Source: Hyparrhenia diplandra (lineage: Eukaryota; Streptophyta; Magnoliopsida; Poales; Poaceae). Taken from it: a DNA stretch of 64,000 bases. The DNA lies in the NCBI GenBank assembly GCA_015847255.1, contig JADLZK010002646.1, positions 1 to 64,000 on the forward strand, read 5' to 3'. Positions 1-11,892 of the stretch are shown here, piece after piece. Under the pieces are notes generated by a model, which did no database searches, was not told the DNA's origin, and saw only the letters and a list, made by a program, of their open reading frames with translations. Positions within the stretch are counted from its first letter, which is position 1. The number at the start of each line of letters is the position of its first letter. Both the position numbers and the translations under genes were made by a program.

Positions 1-1611
1 GCACGCAGAGGCCGATCGATCGTGCTTGTTTTTCGTCAGGAGAATAACGACACTGAACAGCCTGATGAATCCGTTCTGGCGATCAGTAGAGTAGTAGTAC
101 AAAAAGCAGCAGCGAGGCACGTAGTACTATGTGAACCCAGGCTGACATGTGGGCCCTCAGATTTTGCTCTCTCCTCCCACGCGTGTCGGAATGGACTTGT
201 TGTTCGTAATCCTAGCCAACGCAGCGTCGATCGACGTTCGTGACAGAAGGTAGGGTTTGGTTGTGCAAGGGGACCAGCTGCACGAGCTTTGCGTTGCTCT
301 GACGAGTCAGGCGAGCAGGAGACGAGAACAGACAAGGACGGCACGACGTACGCTCGCTTCTTATGCAAACTGTAACGCAAACTGTAACAAGTTTATCACT
401 GTAATAAGTCGTGTCCAACGCCCAAGGACATGCCGCCCGGTTGGCATAACAAGTTATTAGAGCTCTTGTACAAAGTACCGGCCGGCCATGGCGGCCGGGC
501 CGGGTTCCGTCTCACCATCATCATGCAATGCAAACTGTATCATCGATCAACGCCGCGGTAGTGCGCGCGCGCAACGCCTGGCTATCACCTTGTCACGGTC
601 CAGGGTCCACTACTAGGCTCGATCGGCCGGACGAAACCGGCAAACCGCGCGTGCGGTGGTGCGGGGCAGTGGACAGTCGGCGTCACGTATGCGTCTTGTG
701 CACGTCGAAGGCACAGGGAAGAACGAAAGAAGAGCGACTCGTGCGTGCGGCCGGTGAACACTGAACAGGATCTCCCACCCGACGACGAGTGTATGGGCGG
801 CTCTCACAGTTGACAGTTTGACACTTCGCCAGTACCAGTGAATGTGAATTGACCTTGGTTTGGTTGGGTGCCCTGTAGACTGTAGCGGCAGATGGTGCCA
901 TCACCATGAGAGGCCCCAAGAGGCCAAGATAATAAAGGCCGTGTGCCGCACGCTCGTGCCATGGGATGGCATGGCATGGCATGGCCCCCAAGATATGGCA
1001 GAATCGTACGCTGTCCAGCCAGTGGGCGCGGCCGTGCTTGGGCCCCGGCAAAGATGCTCTCAGCACGCTGCATGCCAACAGACACAGAAAGGCGGAGGGG
1101 AGGGAGACACCAGGGTGCACGAACAGAACAATCCATCCCCAAATGGTAGCATATAGATATAGGAGTAACTGAGACGCCCTTTGCCACTTTCTGTGATGCC
1201 AAGTCTAGCGATCTAGGCTAAGCTGAAATCACTTCCCTTCTACTTCTTCTATCTTCAGAGCTACAATAGTAAATGCGGACCAACTTTTGGTGTGGAAATG
1301 TCTCGTGACGGCTTTAGTTGCCACCTCCGGCACGGTGCGACGGGCGTATTCTCGAAGCGAAGACTTGATCTCTTGGGTGCGCGAGCGGCAGCTACAACTA
1401 GGCAGCTGAGCTAGCCATGTCGCGATCTACAACCCGGAATGCATTTGATGACGAGATCGAGAGCAGAAAGGGAGCAGAGAGTTTGCTGCTTAACAGTTTG
1501 GGGTCGCTTGTCCCGGTTGAATCCGAGTTTGGTGCAACTGATTCTGAATTTCTGACGTTTCCACCACCTTTTAGGAATTGAGCTCATTGTTTGCAACTGT
1601 GCAGGCATCAA
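1..1611. other. Left-edge intergenic DNA, no gene recognised
   Basis: All open frames here are short, overlap on both strands and show no recognisable domain, so none is called. The DNA is moderately GC-rich with runs such as four tandem ATGGC-like pentamers near 960-985. It could be the promoter or untranslated region of a gene to the left of the window, but nothing seen proves that. Confidence 0.5.
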
Positions 1612-1639
1612 ACCAGCCTTACTGGGTTTATGAGCATTA

Positions 1640-1778
1640 GGCCAGTCTTAATTAGGGTTCCGTGATATTAAATAAGCCCGACAAAATATGAAATAGATGA
1701 GGAGAAATATGATAAAAATCATGGAATGAAATGAGTTTTTTAGATGAAACTCATGGTACATTGTTTCCAACACATTAG
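1640..1778. mobile_element. Degenerate PIF/Harbinger-like MITE fragment
   Basis: Starts with TTA followed by GGCCAGTCT, the same terminus as the complete MITE at 25261-25602. It ends in a stretch with GAAACTCATGG and GTTTCCAACAC, motifs typical of that MITE's interior. No clean inverted right end is visible, so it is read as a decayed or truncated copy. Confidence 0.35.
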
Positions 1779-3300
1779 GGTTGTTTGGTTGCCTGGTTAT
1801 AGCCCGGTTAGGCACTCAACTTGTGACATCTGCGTGATTGGTTGCTTGCACCAGCGGCCAAGCCAAGCCCCCATGATGCAAAATATGCCTCCCGGCCGGG
1901 TTCTTATTCGTAGACGAGACCGGATCGCCCCAGCGCCGCCTTTTTGCACGGGCGACACGCGGGTGGCTCTCTTCCCACCGCCATCGTTGGAGGGGCTCGC
2001 CAGAGGCCTGCTTGGCCCCGTGAAGGCGGCGACCAGGCCTTCCGCCCAGCGGGCCAGTGAACCCTCCGCAGCGGGGCGGGGCTCGATGGCCTAGTGTCGG
2101 GGGGCGTGGCGTAGTGGCGGCTGCTCTGGCTCTTCCATGGTCGAGGATCAACTCGTTGCCATCGCTGTTTCCCTCGCCTAGGGAGACTCGCGGCCATGGT
2201 ACGGGAGGTTGGTGGTTCCGGACCTCTGTTCTTCCCTGGCTGGCAGTTCAAGGCCGTCATGCGTGCCTCGGGATCTCATTGACGAAGGAGGTGGGGTGCG
2301 GTGAAGGGCGAGGTGGCGAGTCCCGGAGCAATCGGCGGTTTGAGGCGGATCTAAGGTTTTGAGGCGTGGGTGGCCGCGTGGGCGACCGTCCAACACCGCC
2401 CCGGCGATGCCCGTAGCTGGGCTTCATGCAATGGATGGACTCCACGGCCGGTTCTAGGGCCTTGGGGCGCCATAGCGGCGTCAAGGTGTGGGTGGCCTGG
2501 ACATGCGGTGGCCGACTAGCGCCACCTGAGGCCCTATCTGCATTTTATGGTGGTGCATCTTCTATGTTCATTTGTTCTAGATCTGGCGGCAATCCTCTTC
2601 GCTGGTCATTGGCATAACGACATGGACTTAGATGGGATGATGGCCAGGTTTCGACGGCAATGACGCTTGTGGGTGCCATTTCCTTGTTGAAGGCGTCGTC
2701 ACTCCTCTCCAACACTGGGCGCCTCGGATATCTTTCAGGGTGAAAATCCAGTACTAGTTTTCTGGTCGGGCGACGATGACATCTTCGTATGTCATGCTCT
2801 TGTTGAAGGCGTCGGTTTTGGAAGATTTCTCCTTGGTTGTTTAGTGTTGGAGCCATGACATTGCCCCCCTAGATCCTTAATGTTGTTGTTGTTCATTTTG
2901 CGGTGTGTTCTCGTCTTGCAAGTCGGAATGACGTGAATGACGTATCGAGCTCCTAGAGTTTTTTTCTTTTGGCCTATTATGGCCTTAACTTTGTAATAAT
3001 TGGTTCGTAGATAAAGTTGGGTATAAAATGTAGGTGATAGGATCACAAATCAACGAGTTTATCATAGTGGCTACCTAGAACACAAGATCAAAGTGAAAGA
3101 ACACGCTCATGAACTCAGGATGAACACGAACTGGCAACTGTCGACACGGTGTGACAGTGCCCCTTTTCACTGCTAATAGATGGTGGTTCACAACACGATT
3201 GCAATGTAATGACCACACAATTGCAATCTCTAACACATAGGCTTTATACCTAGCCTTTACATCACACACATGCTGAAAAGAAAACTACAAACACATAGAT
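1779..3300. repeat. Unclassified GC-rich repeat-like DNA
   Basis: No gene is recognised. The 2050-2870 part has the look of a dispersed grass repeat: GC-rich, many stop-broken overlapping frames, and an internal direct motif CTTGTTGAAGGCGTCG present near 2681 and again near 2802. Class and boundaries are undetermined. Confidence 0.35.
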
Positions 3301-3604
3301 ACAAGTTGGGTTTATAAGAAGCGCACTTGACCGCGACGTCGTGGCGCGCTCACCGCGGCGCGCGGTTGCTCCTGGATTTGAATCCTGCCTGTTCCCACTC
3401 TTTTTCTCTGCTTGGTTACGCCACCTAAAACCCCCGACACGTGTGTGTGGTTGGATTAACCCAATATAAAATTAATACTATCCATTATTAAAAAAAAAGA
3501 ATCAACGTTCTCGCGGTGTAGACCGACCGAGAATTGAAACAACCGAGATCGGGTGCGTGCTAGAAATGAAGATGGAGAGGATGGGATGGCAAATGAAACT
3601 GTTA

Positions 3605-4098
3605 TAGTACCTAATTCAAAATTGTCAATATTCAGATTGTCCATGCATTAGCTTGAGTTGTTTCAATTATCGACAACAATACCGATTGCGAGAACATCTT
3701 CTACAACGATCGGTGGCGGCATGGAAGTCCGACATTGTGGTAGTCGTGGTAGGAGCCATGGATTTTGATTGTGGTGGTGGCTGCAGGATCAATTTCGATT
3801 GGTCTCCGCATACTAGGTGTAACATGGCTGCCGGGCTGAGGGGCTCAGGGAGCAACGGTTAGGGCAGGGGATAGTGGTGGCAGCGTGTTGGGGTGGGAGG
3901 AGGTGGACTTGGCGGCTTGGAAATGAAGAGAGAGAGAGAGAGAGGAGGCACATGGAGAGGAGAAGGGAGAATAATTCTCTTTTCGGCTTAAGATTGAAAG
4001 GGGTACATCTCACTTGTATTTATAGTCTTTGGAATACTTGCGTATAAAGGAGTCTCCTATTCTATTTCCTTATCTATCCTTTCCTTCTATTTTATTTC
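3605..4098 (-). repeat. Dispersed repeat copy A, LTR-like
   Basis: About 494 bp that recur in the same orientation at 10498-11892 (copy B). Shared landmarks are GTACCTAATTCAAA at the left end, a GA microsatellite in the middle, and a pyrimidine-rich right end. Read on the minus strand it carries a TATA box (CTATAAATAC, around 4016-4025). The further sequence to about 4230 could be the start of a copia-like LTR on the minus strand, beginning TGTCACGGCACAG. The class is inferred. The homology to copy B is seen directly. Confidence 0.55.
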
Positions 4099-4230
4099 CC
4101 AAATAACTATTGCTTAAAGATAAATTTTGGATGAGAATGACGGTTGCCGCCCCCTTCTTGGGCGCTCAAGCCCCCCTCTTGGGCCGTGCGGCTAGCTATA
4201 GGGCCTGTTGAGCCCCTCTGTGCCGTGACA

Positions 4231-5329
4231 ATATGTAATGGCACCGAGAACATGTTTTATTTGGGCATGTTGAAATAATTTAAGGAAACTAATAAGGTGG
4301 AGTCCAATGCTGAAAACAAATAAACATTGTCCGGTCAGATTTGACGGTTTGAGTCTTTTTTTCCTTTCTCATTATATGATTGCTCATTATATGGTGCTTC
4401 CTTTTCTAGTCCAGATAATTAATTGACGAACATGAGGTGAATCATGACATACTGGTGCTTGAAAGTAACAAACACACAAAGCCTGCTATCTAATCTAATT
4501 GTAAGCTTCTTATGGCTATTATTAATCTCAGGTGTTGTACCATTGACAATACATTCCCGCGGGTGTGGTGGCAAAGCCAAATTGGCTGGAGAGAGAACTT
4601 GCATCGTTTCACTATATTAGTCAAACATTTTACAAAAATTCAGCAAGTCTACTATGACCTCAAAAATGTAATCCATGTTAATGCCTAAATAAATGGATAT
4701 TGAGATTTTTTTTTTTCATCCGATATAAAAATTACCTTAGCTCCATGAAGGAAAGGTCTACACAATAGAATTTGTGAGTGAGCTGCGACATCACGCTTTG
4801 TGATTGTGTTAAATGCACAAACTTTGCCTTTTGGATTAAATTTAAATTTTATGTCAGTATTCATTTTAACAGTATTGTTCTTTTATCGTGTGATTTATGT
4901 GATTTAGTATAAAAGTCTAGCTATCCTGAAGCAACGCACGGACATGCTAGTTACATTTAAAGACAGAGGGAAGAAGTTTCAAAAAAATGAAAAGAAAAAA
5001 AAAGACGGAGAACTATTTAAATAAGTTGCTACTGATTCAGCCCAATATTATTGATCATGAGGTATGCTGGGCTCTGGGCCCAAATAATGTCGGCCCTCAT
5101 TATGGTTATGGTCCAGTACGTTACCCCAAAATGCCGCAATAACGTTAACGTGGGTGCATGTTTCAAAGAGAACCATTTCGTTAAAATGTTTCGAATTTGA
5201 AACAAAACTGTGTCAAACTGATTCTGGACTTTGCTCGAAATATTCGGGACATTTCATCTCCATGCGACATTGTCGAAGAAAACTCTTTCATAATTATTAG
5301 CCACCTAAATTAAGTTACCCAAAATCATC
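4231..5329. other. AT-rich intergenic DNA 3' of PLA1-A
   Basis: No gene or bounded element is recognised. The stretch is AT-rich with poly-T and poly-A runs and lies immediately downstream of the PLA1-A stop codon, so its right end should contain that gene's 3' UTR and polyadenylation signals. Confidence 0.5.
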
Positions 5330-7575
5330 TCACATCGCCAGGTTACCCTCCTCATGATCCCGCAAAACCCATCGCCCGCTCGCGTCCATGGTCATGCCCT
5401 TGTTCCCCTCCACCCACCACGCCGCCGGCACGGGGTACTCGTCGCTGAGCGCGTCCACCTCCTTGTTCACCAGCGCGACGTCGCGGTCCACTTCCAGGCT
5501 GAACCCGGCGCCGTCGCCGGCGCCCTGCGTGCCCGCGACGCCGTGCAGGTAGCACTCGAGGTTGTGCCACGCGGCGGGGCCCGGCCCGGGCTTCTTGAGG
5601 TGCGGCGACTTGCGCGTGTCCAGCAGCAGCTCCACGCCCACGTCCTTGTAGAACGCGGCCGGCAGGATGGTCGGCACGATGTCCGGCGCGTTCCGGACGC
5701 GGAGCAGCCGGGCGCCGCCGGCCATCGACTCGAACGCCTTCTTGAACTGGTCGTCGCCCACGCGCGGGCTGCCGAAGACGATAGCCGCCACGGGGACCGT
5801 GTCGTTGGAGCCCCCGGACGTTGAGGCCGTTGGCGACGATGTCCATGGCGGTGAGCGTGGAGAGCGCCGCGCCGAGGCTGTGGCCAGTTAGCGTGATACT
5901 GCAGTTCTCGCTCTTGTACGCGTCCAGCAGCCTTCTAACCTCAGTCAACACCTGAATGCATAGAATAATTTGTCACTCGTTCAGTGATTGTGCGACCAGA
6001 ATAATAAGGAATTGAGCTCAATTGTGGAAGGGAAGAGATTCGTGTCTCCTTTTCCAATCCAATCAAGGAGGTCGGTTTGTCGTTTCGTCTAATCCTATCA
6101 CTATCATTACAGTCCAAATACTTGTTGCTTCTCCGAAAATTCTTGTGGTCGTGGACACTAACATCAAGATGTTCCAGTCCTAACAAGATTTCAGGGCCTC
6201 ATGATGGTAATGTTCTTGGCTATTTGGTTTGGTGACGTGGAGTGAGAGACACAAACAAAAACTATTTTTAAGTTATTGGTCCCCCACATGTTTCTCACAT
6301 ACCACGCGTGAAACTAACTCTCTCTCCTACTTTTTACTTGGCGCCACATCACAGATGGTCGAACCAATACCAACCATGGGGACGCCCTAAATGAAAAGTA
6401 GTAGCATTATCCCTATCAACACAAATTCCTACTCCTAGAACGCACCTGCCAAATCATTGGCCAGTCCCCTACAGTGTGTGAAACAAAGAAGCTTGTCCCC
6501 GTGAACGCTGCAGTTCCCGTGCTCTCTTTAATTGTCTCTGTCGGTATCCTAAAAAACCATACGAGAGTACGAGCTACTACCTGTCTGTACTGTCGTAATC
6601 TGTCTCTACCATTTATTGTGACGACGCTAAAGGTCCAACATTTGACGATCTTGGTGCAAATGTGTGAACAAATTGTGCCACACTGGGACATTCCAGTATG
6701 GTACAGTCCAGCTGACAAGAACGGCAGTGATCGGCAACATTTAGCGTCCTATCTTCTGCTTTTGAAAACATTACGAAAATCACTGCAAAATTACTGGCTA
6801 TCACACATGACTTGAAGTTTTGAAGACCATGTCAGTGCCTACGCTAATGTGCCATGGAAGGACAAGGAAACACTACAGACTGTGTCAGCAAAGGACATGA
6901 GGGGAGTCAAAACCAGATTACCTGTTCTCTCGCGCTTTGTTTGTTGAACCGCGACGTGGAATTCCTGGACGCGTACACGGATAAGAAACCCCGGTGCACC
7001 GCCGGCTGTGACCACCCAGGCCCCGGCCCGACGACGCCCGTCGCCGGCACCAGCGTGATGTCGAGGTCATCGACCCACTCCACGGCGCGCTTAGTCCCGC
7101 GCCACGCCACCACGATGTCGCGCCTCCCGAGCCTCGCGGCGCCGGCGTCCGTGGCCACGGCGACGTACCCCATCCAGTTGGACTCGGCGCTCCACGCCCC
7201 CGGCGGTGCCGGCCGCGTGATGAACGTGTCCGGGACGGGGACGCGCGCGCTGGACGTCGCGTAGAGGAACCTCGTGACGCGGTACGCGTCCGGGTCGGGC
7301 ACCTGCGTCCGGTGGAGGAACGCGCCGGGCGCGTACCGCGACGCGCCGGCGTAGGGCGACGCCGGGTCGCCGATGAACGCGTCCGACGTCGCCTGCGCCA
7401 GCTCCCCGTACCGGATCACGGCGCGGCGGAGGTCGGCGTCGAGCGGGTCCAGGAGGCCGGCCCAATTGTCCCGCCCGTTGAGCTCAGCCCATGACCTCTG
7501 GGCGACGGCAATGGTGGTGTCGGCGGAAAGCGTGGTGGCTACGAGTGCAGAAACGAGGAGGAAGAAGCGGTGCAT
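5330..7575 (-). CDS. PLA1-A: class 3 lipase / phospholipase A1-II (frameshifted)
   Basis: DAD1-like acyl hydrolase expected to remove the sn-1 acyl chain of phospho- or galactolipids. Exon 1 is 6922-7575 (218 codons) and exon 2 is 5330-5951. The 970-bp GT-AG intron is phase 0 at a Gln|Val junction, exactly as in PLA1-B and PLA1-C. Exon 1 carries the family's N-terminal half (WMGYVAVATD, VVAWRGT). Exon 2 has the GHSLG elbow with Ser about 243, then NAPDIVP and LECYLHGVAG, which should supply the Asp and His of the triad. A run of five C at 5811-5815 puts one extra base into the frame between VNGLNVRG-like and AAIVFGSPR sequence. Ignoring one base gives 424 residues, normal for the family. The N terminus (MHRFFLLVSALVATT) looks like a signal peptide, unlike most cytosolic PLA1-II proteins. 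The frameshift is either an assembly error or a null allele. Confidence 0.85.
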
Positions 7576-7632
7576 TTTTGGAGGCTTCTACTTGCGTTTG
7601 CGACTGATCTGAACGAACGAACTGGCTGTCGT

Positions 7633-7642
7633 GGATTTATGG
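7633..7642 (-). promoter_or_regulatory. Possible TATA-like box of PLA1-A
   Basis: On the minus strand the sequence reads CCATAAATCC about 58-67 nt before the PLA1-A ATG. That would leave a short 5' UTR. It is a weak match and no transcript evidence is available. Confidence 0.3.
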
Positions 7643-8309
7643 ACCTGTGGAGCATGGACATGTGAACGGCAGCGCGTGCAGGGTGTACTACATGCAGCGG
7701 GCGGGCTGCAGAAGGCCAGGACTGCAGGTGGAAGGAAAGCAACATGTGTATGGAAGCAGTTAACTTGTGTAGGGGAAAGGTGAGAATCAAGGAAGGAATA
7801 TGTAACGTGAGACAAAGCAACCCATTCTTTTTTATACTTAATCAAGAAAAATCAAGAAATTAATAATAATCGTAATCTTTTTTTAGCAGCTCGCTCTGGT
7901 GTGCATGCAGATCAAGATGCACGCACATTTCAACGATCGATTTGCAGGAGGATATGGATACCAGGCACTGCAATAAATTTTGAGCATAAAGAGGCCTGCT
8001 GTAATAAGCCTCAAAGTGAGAGCCCGGTGATGCCACACAGTGACACAGCCGCAGCACGCAGGCTCTCCAGGTTTTGAAATGGTGAATGAAATTTTGTGGG
8101 CAAATAAAGGGGAGAAACAATGAAACCACACTGCACTACAAGAATTTGAATTGTGTAATGGTTTCGGGGGGAAAAATGTACTGTGAAGATGCTCACGAAT
8201 GTGTCCCCGACTCCATTCTAGCATGTGCACCGTGGCACCGTGCTAGCAACATTAGATGTAAAGTGGAAATATTTAAGTTTGGCATATATCAAACTAATAA
8301 CCCCAGCTA
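7643..8309. other. Upstream region of PLA1-A, no gene seen
   Basis: This should hold the PLA1-A promoter. The open frames are short and unrecognised, and nothing else stands out. Confidence 0.45.
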
Positions 8310-8318
8310 ACTAGTGAT

Positions 8319-8469
8319 TATGGGTGCAAATTAGTGACAATTAGGAGCTCCACCAACTCTCTTTAGTTCAAGTATTTATACTACTTGTCCAAATTTTTGA
8401 ACAAGTAGTACAACTAATTTAACTAAAGAGGGTTGGAGGGGCTCCTAAACGATACCCCTTTGCACCCTT
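8319..8469. mobile_element. 151-bp hairpin MITE, Mutator-like
   Basis: The ends are inverted (TATGGGTGCAAA at the left, TTTGCACCCTT at the right). A second inner inverted pair follows (GGAGCTCCACCAACTC against GGAGCCCCTCCAACCC, both followed by TCTTTAGTT), so the element can fold almost end to end. It is flanked by the 9-bp direct repeat ACTAGTGAT at 8310-8318 and 8470-8478. A 9-bp duplication fits Mutator-like elements. Confidence 0.75.
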
Positions 8470-8848
8470 ACTAGTGATACACTCGGTTGGCCCACTTTAT
8501 ATGGTGTGTTAAGTTGACTTCTGTACTTGGAATGGAATAAGAGGCTCCCATCTGCCCTACCTACGGCCGAAAAATAAAAAATGGCCTGGCTCGGTCCACT
8601 GGATCTATGGTGGTCGGATTCATTCCTAAATCTTTGGAGACTCAAAAATATCTTAAATTTAACTAACGGATTTGCTAAATTTCATGTGCCCTGAATTTTT
8701 GTTTTATTTAAAAGCGACGGCTATTGCACATATTTTATACTAGAATTAGAGGTTTAGTTCGATTTACAATTTCTCAGAGACACAATCCGCAATTTTCGGT
8801 TCCAATAATAAAAACCAGTTAAACACAAAATACAAACCTTACAAAAAG

Positions 8849-8986
8849 TTTTATATATGTTGGCACAAGGACAATGTAAAAATTAATAATTATTTTTTAT
8901 AGTTAGGCAAGGATAAATTTTATATGTGTTGGCACAAGGACAATTTAAAAATTAACAATTATTTTCTATAGTTAGACAAGGACAAA
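8849..8986 (+). repeat. Two-unit 69-bp tandem repeat
   Basis: Two adjacent copies of an AT-rich 69-bp unit, each containing GTTGGCACAAGGACAAT and TATAGTTAG, starting at 8849 and 8918. They differ at only a few bases, so this is a simple local duplication. Confidence 0.75.
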
Positions 8987-10497
8987 AAAATTAATGTGTT
9001 ACTATGACAAAAAGTGTTGCCTGAAATATTCTTATTATAGGAAACACTAAATTTATATGGCAAATTAAATGTTAACTAAGTATCATTGGTTTCTTCGCTA
9101 ATTATATTTTCATAGTCTACCTATACGATATCACAAATTTTTGTAATTTTCTCTATAATTTTAATCAAACTTGATATGATTTAACTCTCCAAAATTAATG
9201 GATTGACTTATAATTTAGGATGGAGGAAATAATAGTTAAGGGTGGTGGTGCTAGACACAAAGAGTTTGTTTAGTAGTGTGCACGATCCTTTATCTAGGCC
9301 CTCACAGTACAGTGTGGGGCCTAGGAGAAGAGAAAGAACAAGCTATATATGCCAAGAAAAAGGTGCAAGACAAGTAAAGGAGGAAGCAAAGAAAAACAAG
9401 AGTTGCAAGCCTCCTAGGCAAGGTCCAAAATGGGTCAGAAATGGAAAATCAAGGTCCCTAGTCAATTGCTGATGCATTAGCATATTAGATTGTTTTTGGT
9501 TCACATATGCAGGTGGGTCATTCACGTCCCAAATCAAGTCATGCGTTGAGTGTTCTCAGTAGACACATTGATAATCCTGACAAAAAGACATTTCAATGCA
9601 TTTTTAGCAGTTGTGTGATATTTCAAATAGCTGGAAAAATCTAGTGATTGACTTATTGTTCATATTGATCCTGATGTGTTAGATAATATGATGTCTCTCA
9701 TACATTATGCTTTCAACATTGGTGGTTGTGTTGTTAGTATTGTTGCATTGCATACATTAAAGTTGTATGCTTATTTTCTAAAACTAGTAGCAGTAGCAGC
9801 AAGCATCGCTTTAATTTCTCCAATCAACACAGGATCGAGTTTACACCAAATTAAAAGACTGTGCACAACAGCGGTTCCCTTCACATGCATCCCCTTTGCG
9901 AGCATCACTTCCCTTGGGATTTCCTCATCACGGCTCTCGCATTGTTTTGTATTCAGTTTCCCACATGGATTTCCTCCTTTTGACTGTCGCATTGTTTTTA
10001 GGCTCCCACCTAGTTGTTACTTTTGTCCAACATGAGAAGAAAACCAAGCGTGAACGTGCGGTGAAGGATTAACCGATGCTCCTCGCACCATCTGCCTCTA
10101 CCTACAACAGTGTACAGCTTTTTCGGGCGAGTAGCTCAGGGAATCTCGGCCGGCCTACGAACCTATTACTCCTATGAGCTACAAAACTGACAAATAAAAT
10201 AAGTAACAAAACATTCATCAACTACGTTTACTCATTATGGTGCACACCAGATAATCCAGCATAATCAACAAAACATTCATTATTACTAAATACTGGTGCA
10301 ATCATCATAATCGATAACAGAGTCAACCACAATCACTGAAACAATAAGAAAAACCATCTCTCAACTTGCTTCAGGGGCCCTTCACTTCACCTTCCCTTCG
10401 GCAGAATACTCAACAAAGGGCTTGACCTTCTCTTCAACAAATGACTCAAATTGACCTTCCCTTTGAGCTAATTCAAATTTTCATTGTGTGAATTCAG
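8987..10497. other. AT-rich intergenic DNA, no gene recognised
   Basis: No domain-bearing frame is seen. The longest frame (9676-10035, plus, 119 codons) has no recognised similarity and ordinary AT-rich composition, so it is not called. Confidence 0.45.
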
Positions 10498-11892
10498 GGT
10501 ACCTAATTCAAATTTGTCAATATTAAGATTGTCCACACATTAGCTTGAGTTGTTTCAATTATCAGACATCAGTACTGATTAAGACCATTTTCTACAACGA
10601 TCGGTGACGGCGTGGAAGTCTGACATTGTGGTGGTTGCAGTGGAAGCCATGGATCTTGATTGTGGTGGTGGCTGAAGGATCGTTTGGTCTCCTTATACTA
10701 GGTGTAACATGGGGAGCAGCGGCTAGGGCAGGGGATGGTGTGGCGATGTGTTTGGGTGGGAGCAAGGATTTAAATTTCGGCCGAAATTCTCCGAAATTCC
10801 TGAACTTTCGGTTTTCTCAGTGCCCACCGATAGAAAGTCTGTACCGGTCAAAATTTTTCGCGTGAATTCATCTGCCTCCCGCAAAATCGCGCCAAAGGGC
10901 CCAAAACTAACATCCGGTACTCGGCCAAAGCATATAAGAACCCTTTAGAAAACCTAAACTCCAGCCAAAAATCACTTCGTATCCCAGGCGGCGGCGGCTC
11001 TGGCGTCTGGCTCCCGGTCGCAAGCGCGACCCACCTCGCCAACGCCCTGCAGCCCCACTCCACGCCGTCGAGGAAGGTTTCTTGGGCCGCGATCTCCCAT
11101 CCACGCCGTCGAGGTTGCTGGAGCTGCGACCTCCCCTCCACCGTGCTCCACACCGACGCCCTGTAGGTGCTCGCCGGCCGCCGGTCAGTTTTCTGGGTAC
11201 TCTTTTCTTCCCTTCTTTAGTACTAATCAAGTGCCTCTAGTCCGACTGAAGTTTTGGTTATCTATCATCTCCTGTTCCGCACTTCAGTTTCTGAAAGCAG
11301 TGAACGTCCCTGTCAGTGAACGTAGGCAGACATGCAGCAAGAGAGTGGCATTGTATATAAATGCACATAGAAGCAAGGGAATGCACATAGGGAGTGCCAT
11401 CGTATATGAATATCTCTTCTCTGATCTGAAGCATTATTTGAATATGGAGAATTTATCTGGGATGTGCTATATCTTGTGATCTGTTGAGATATTTCTTCAT
11501 TTTTTCATGTATTTGTGGTGTATAGTCAACCATAGATAATTTTAGTGAAATCATGTCAATTTTTTTTAAAAATATGAATTCAATTTGAATTTGACCCGAA
11601 ATTTCGGGAATTTCCGTTTTCTTATCTGGGTTACGAAATTTTTTAATTCGAAATTGAAAACCTTGGGTGGGAGGAGGTGGAGTCATCGGCTTGGAGGAGA
11701 GAGAGAGAGAGGGGGGGGGGGGGAGAGAGAGAGGAGGCACATGGAGAGAAGGGAGAGAGGTAGGGGGATAATTCTCTTTCTTTGCTTAAGATTGAAAGCG
11801 GTACATCCCCTTATATTTATAGTCATTGAAAGACTTGCACCTAAAACAATCTCCTATTCTATTTCCTTATCTATCCTTTCCTCTATCCTGTT
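10498..11892 (-). repeat. Dispersed repeat copy B, split by a hAT element
   Basis: Same repeat as 3605-4098, in the same orientation. The left half is 10498-10762 and the right half is 11666-11892. The split is a 903-bp insertion. Copy A gives the uninterrupted version across the insertion point. Copy B also has a GA/G microsatellite (about 11696-11732) where copy A has a shorter GA run, and a minus-strand TATA motif near 11813-11822. It ends near 11892, after which the sequences of A and B no longer match. Confidence 0.75.
10763..11665. mobile_element. Non-autonomous hAT-type element, 903 bp
   Basis: Terminal inverted repeats read CAAGGATTTAAATTTCG at the left and, inverted from the right end, CAAGGTTTTCAATTTCG. 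Both are followed by CCGAAATT-rich subterminal sequence. The flanks are a perfect 8-bp duplication GGTGGGAG at 10755-10762 and 11666-11673, the size made by hAT transposases. Copy A of the host repeat shows the site without the element. The interior has a GC-rich segment (about 10980-11190) like a 5' leader, but no transposase frame, so it depends on a helper. Confidence 0.85.

Noticed and set aside
3340..3385. TGGATTTGAATCCTG as a tRNA T-arm
   Set aside because: The upstream sequence cannot form the D and anticodon arms, and the similarity is limited to a few bases.
5354..5891. Long plus-strand frames opposite PLA1-A exon 2 (also 13056-14048 and 17463-18110 opposite other GC-rich exons)
   Set aside because: They mirror GC-rich coding exons, have Arg/Ala/Gly-rich low-complexity translations and match no family. 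They are antisense shadows.
9676..10035. Plus-strand 119-codon frame
   Set aside because: It shows no domain, no codon bias and no neighbouring promoter signal, and is likely chance in AT-rich DNA.
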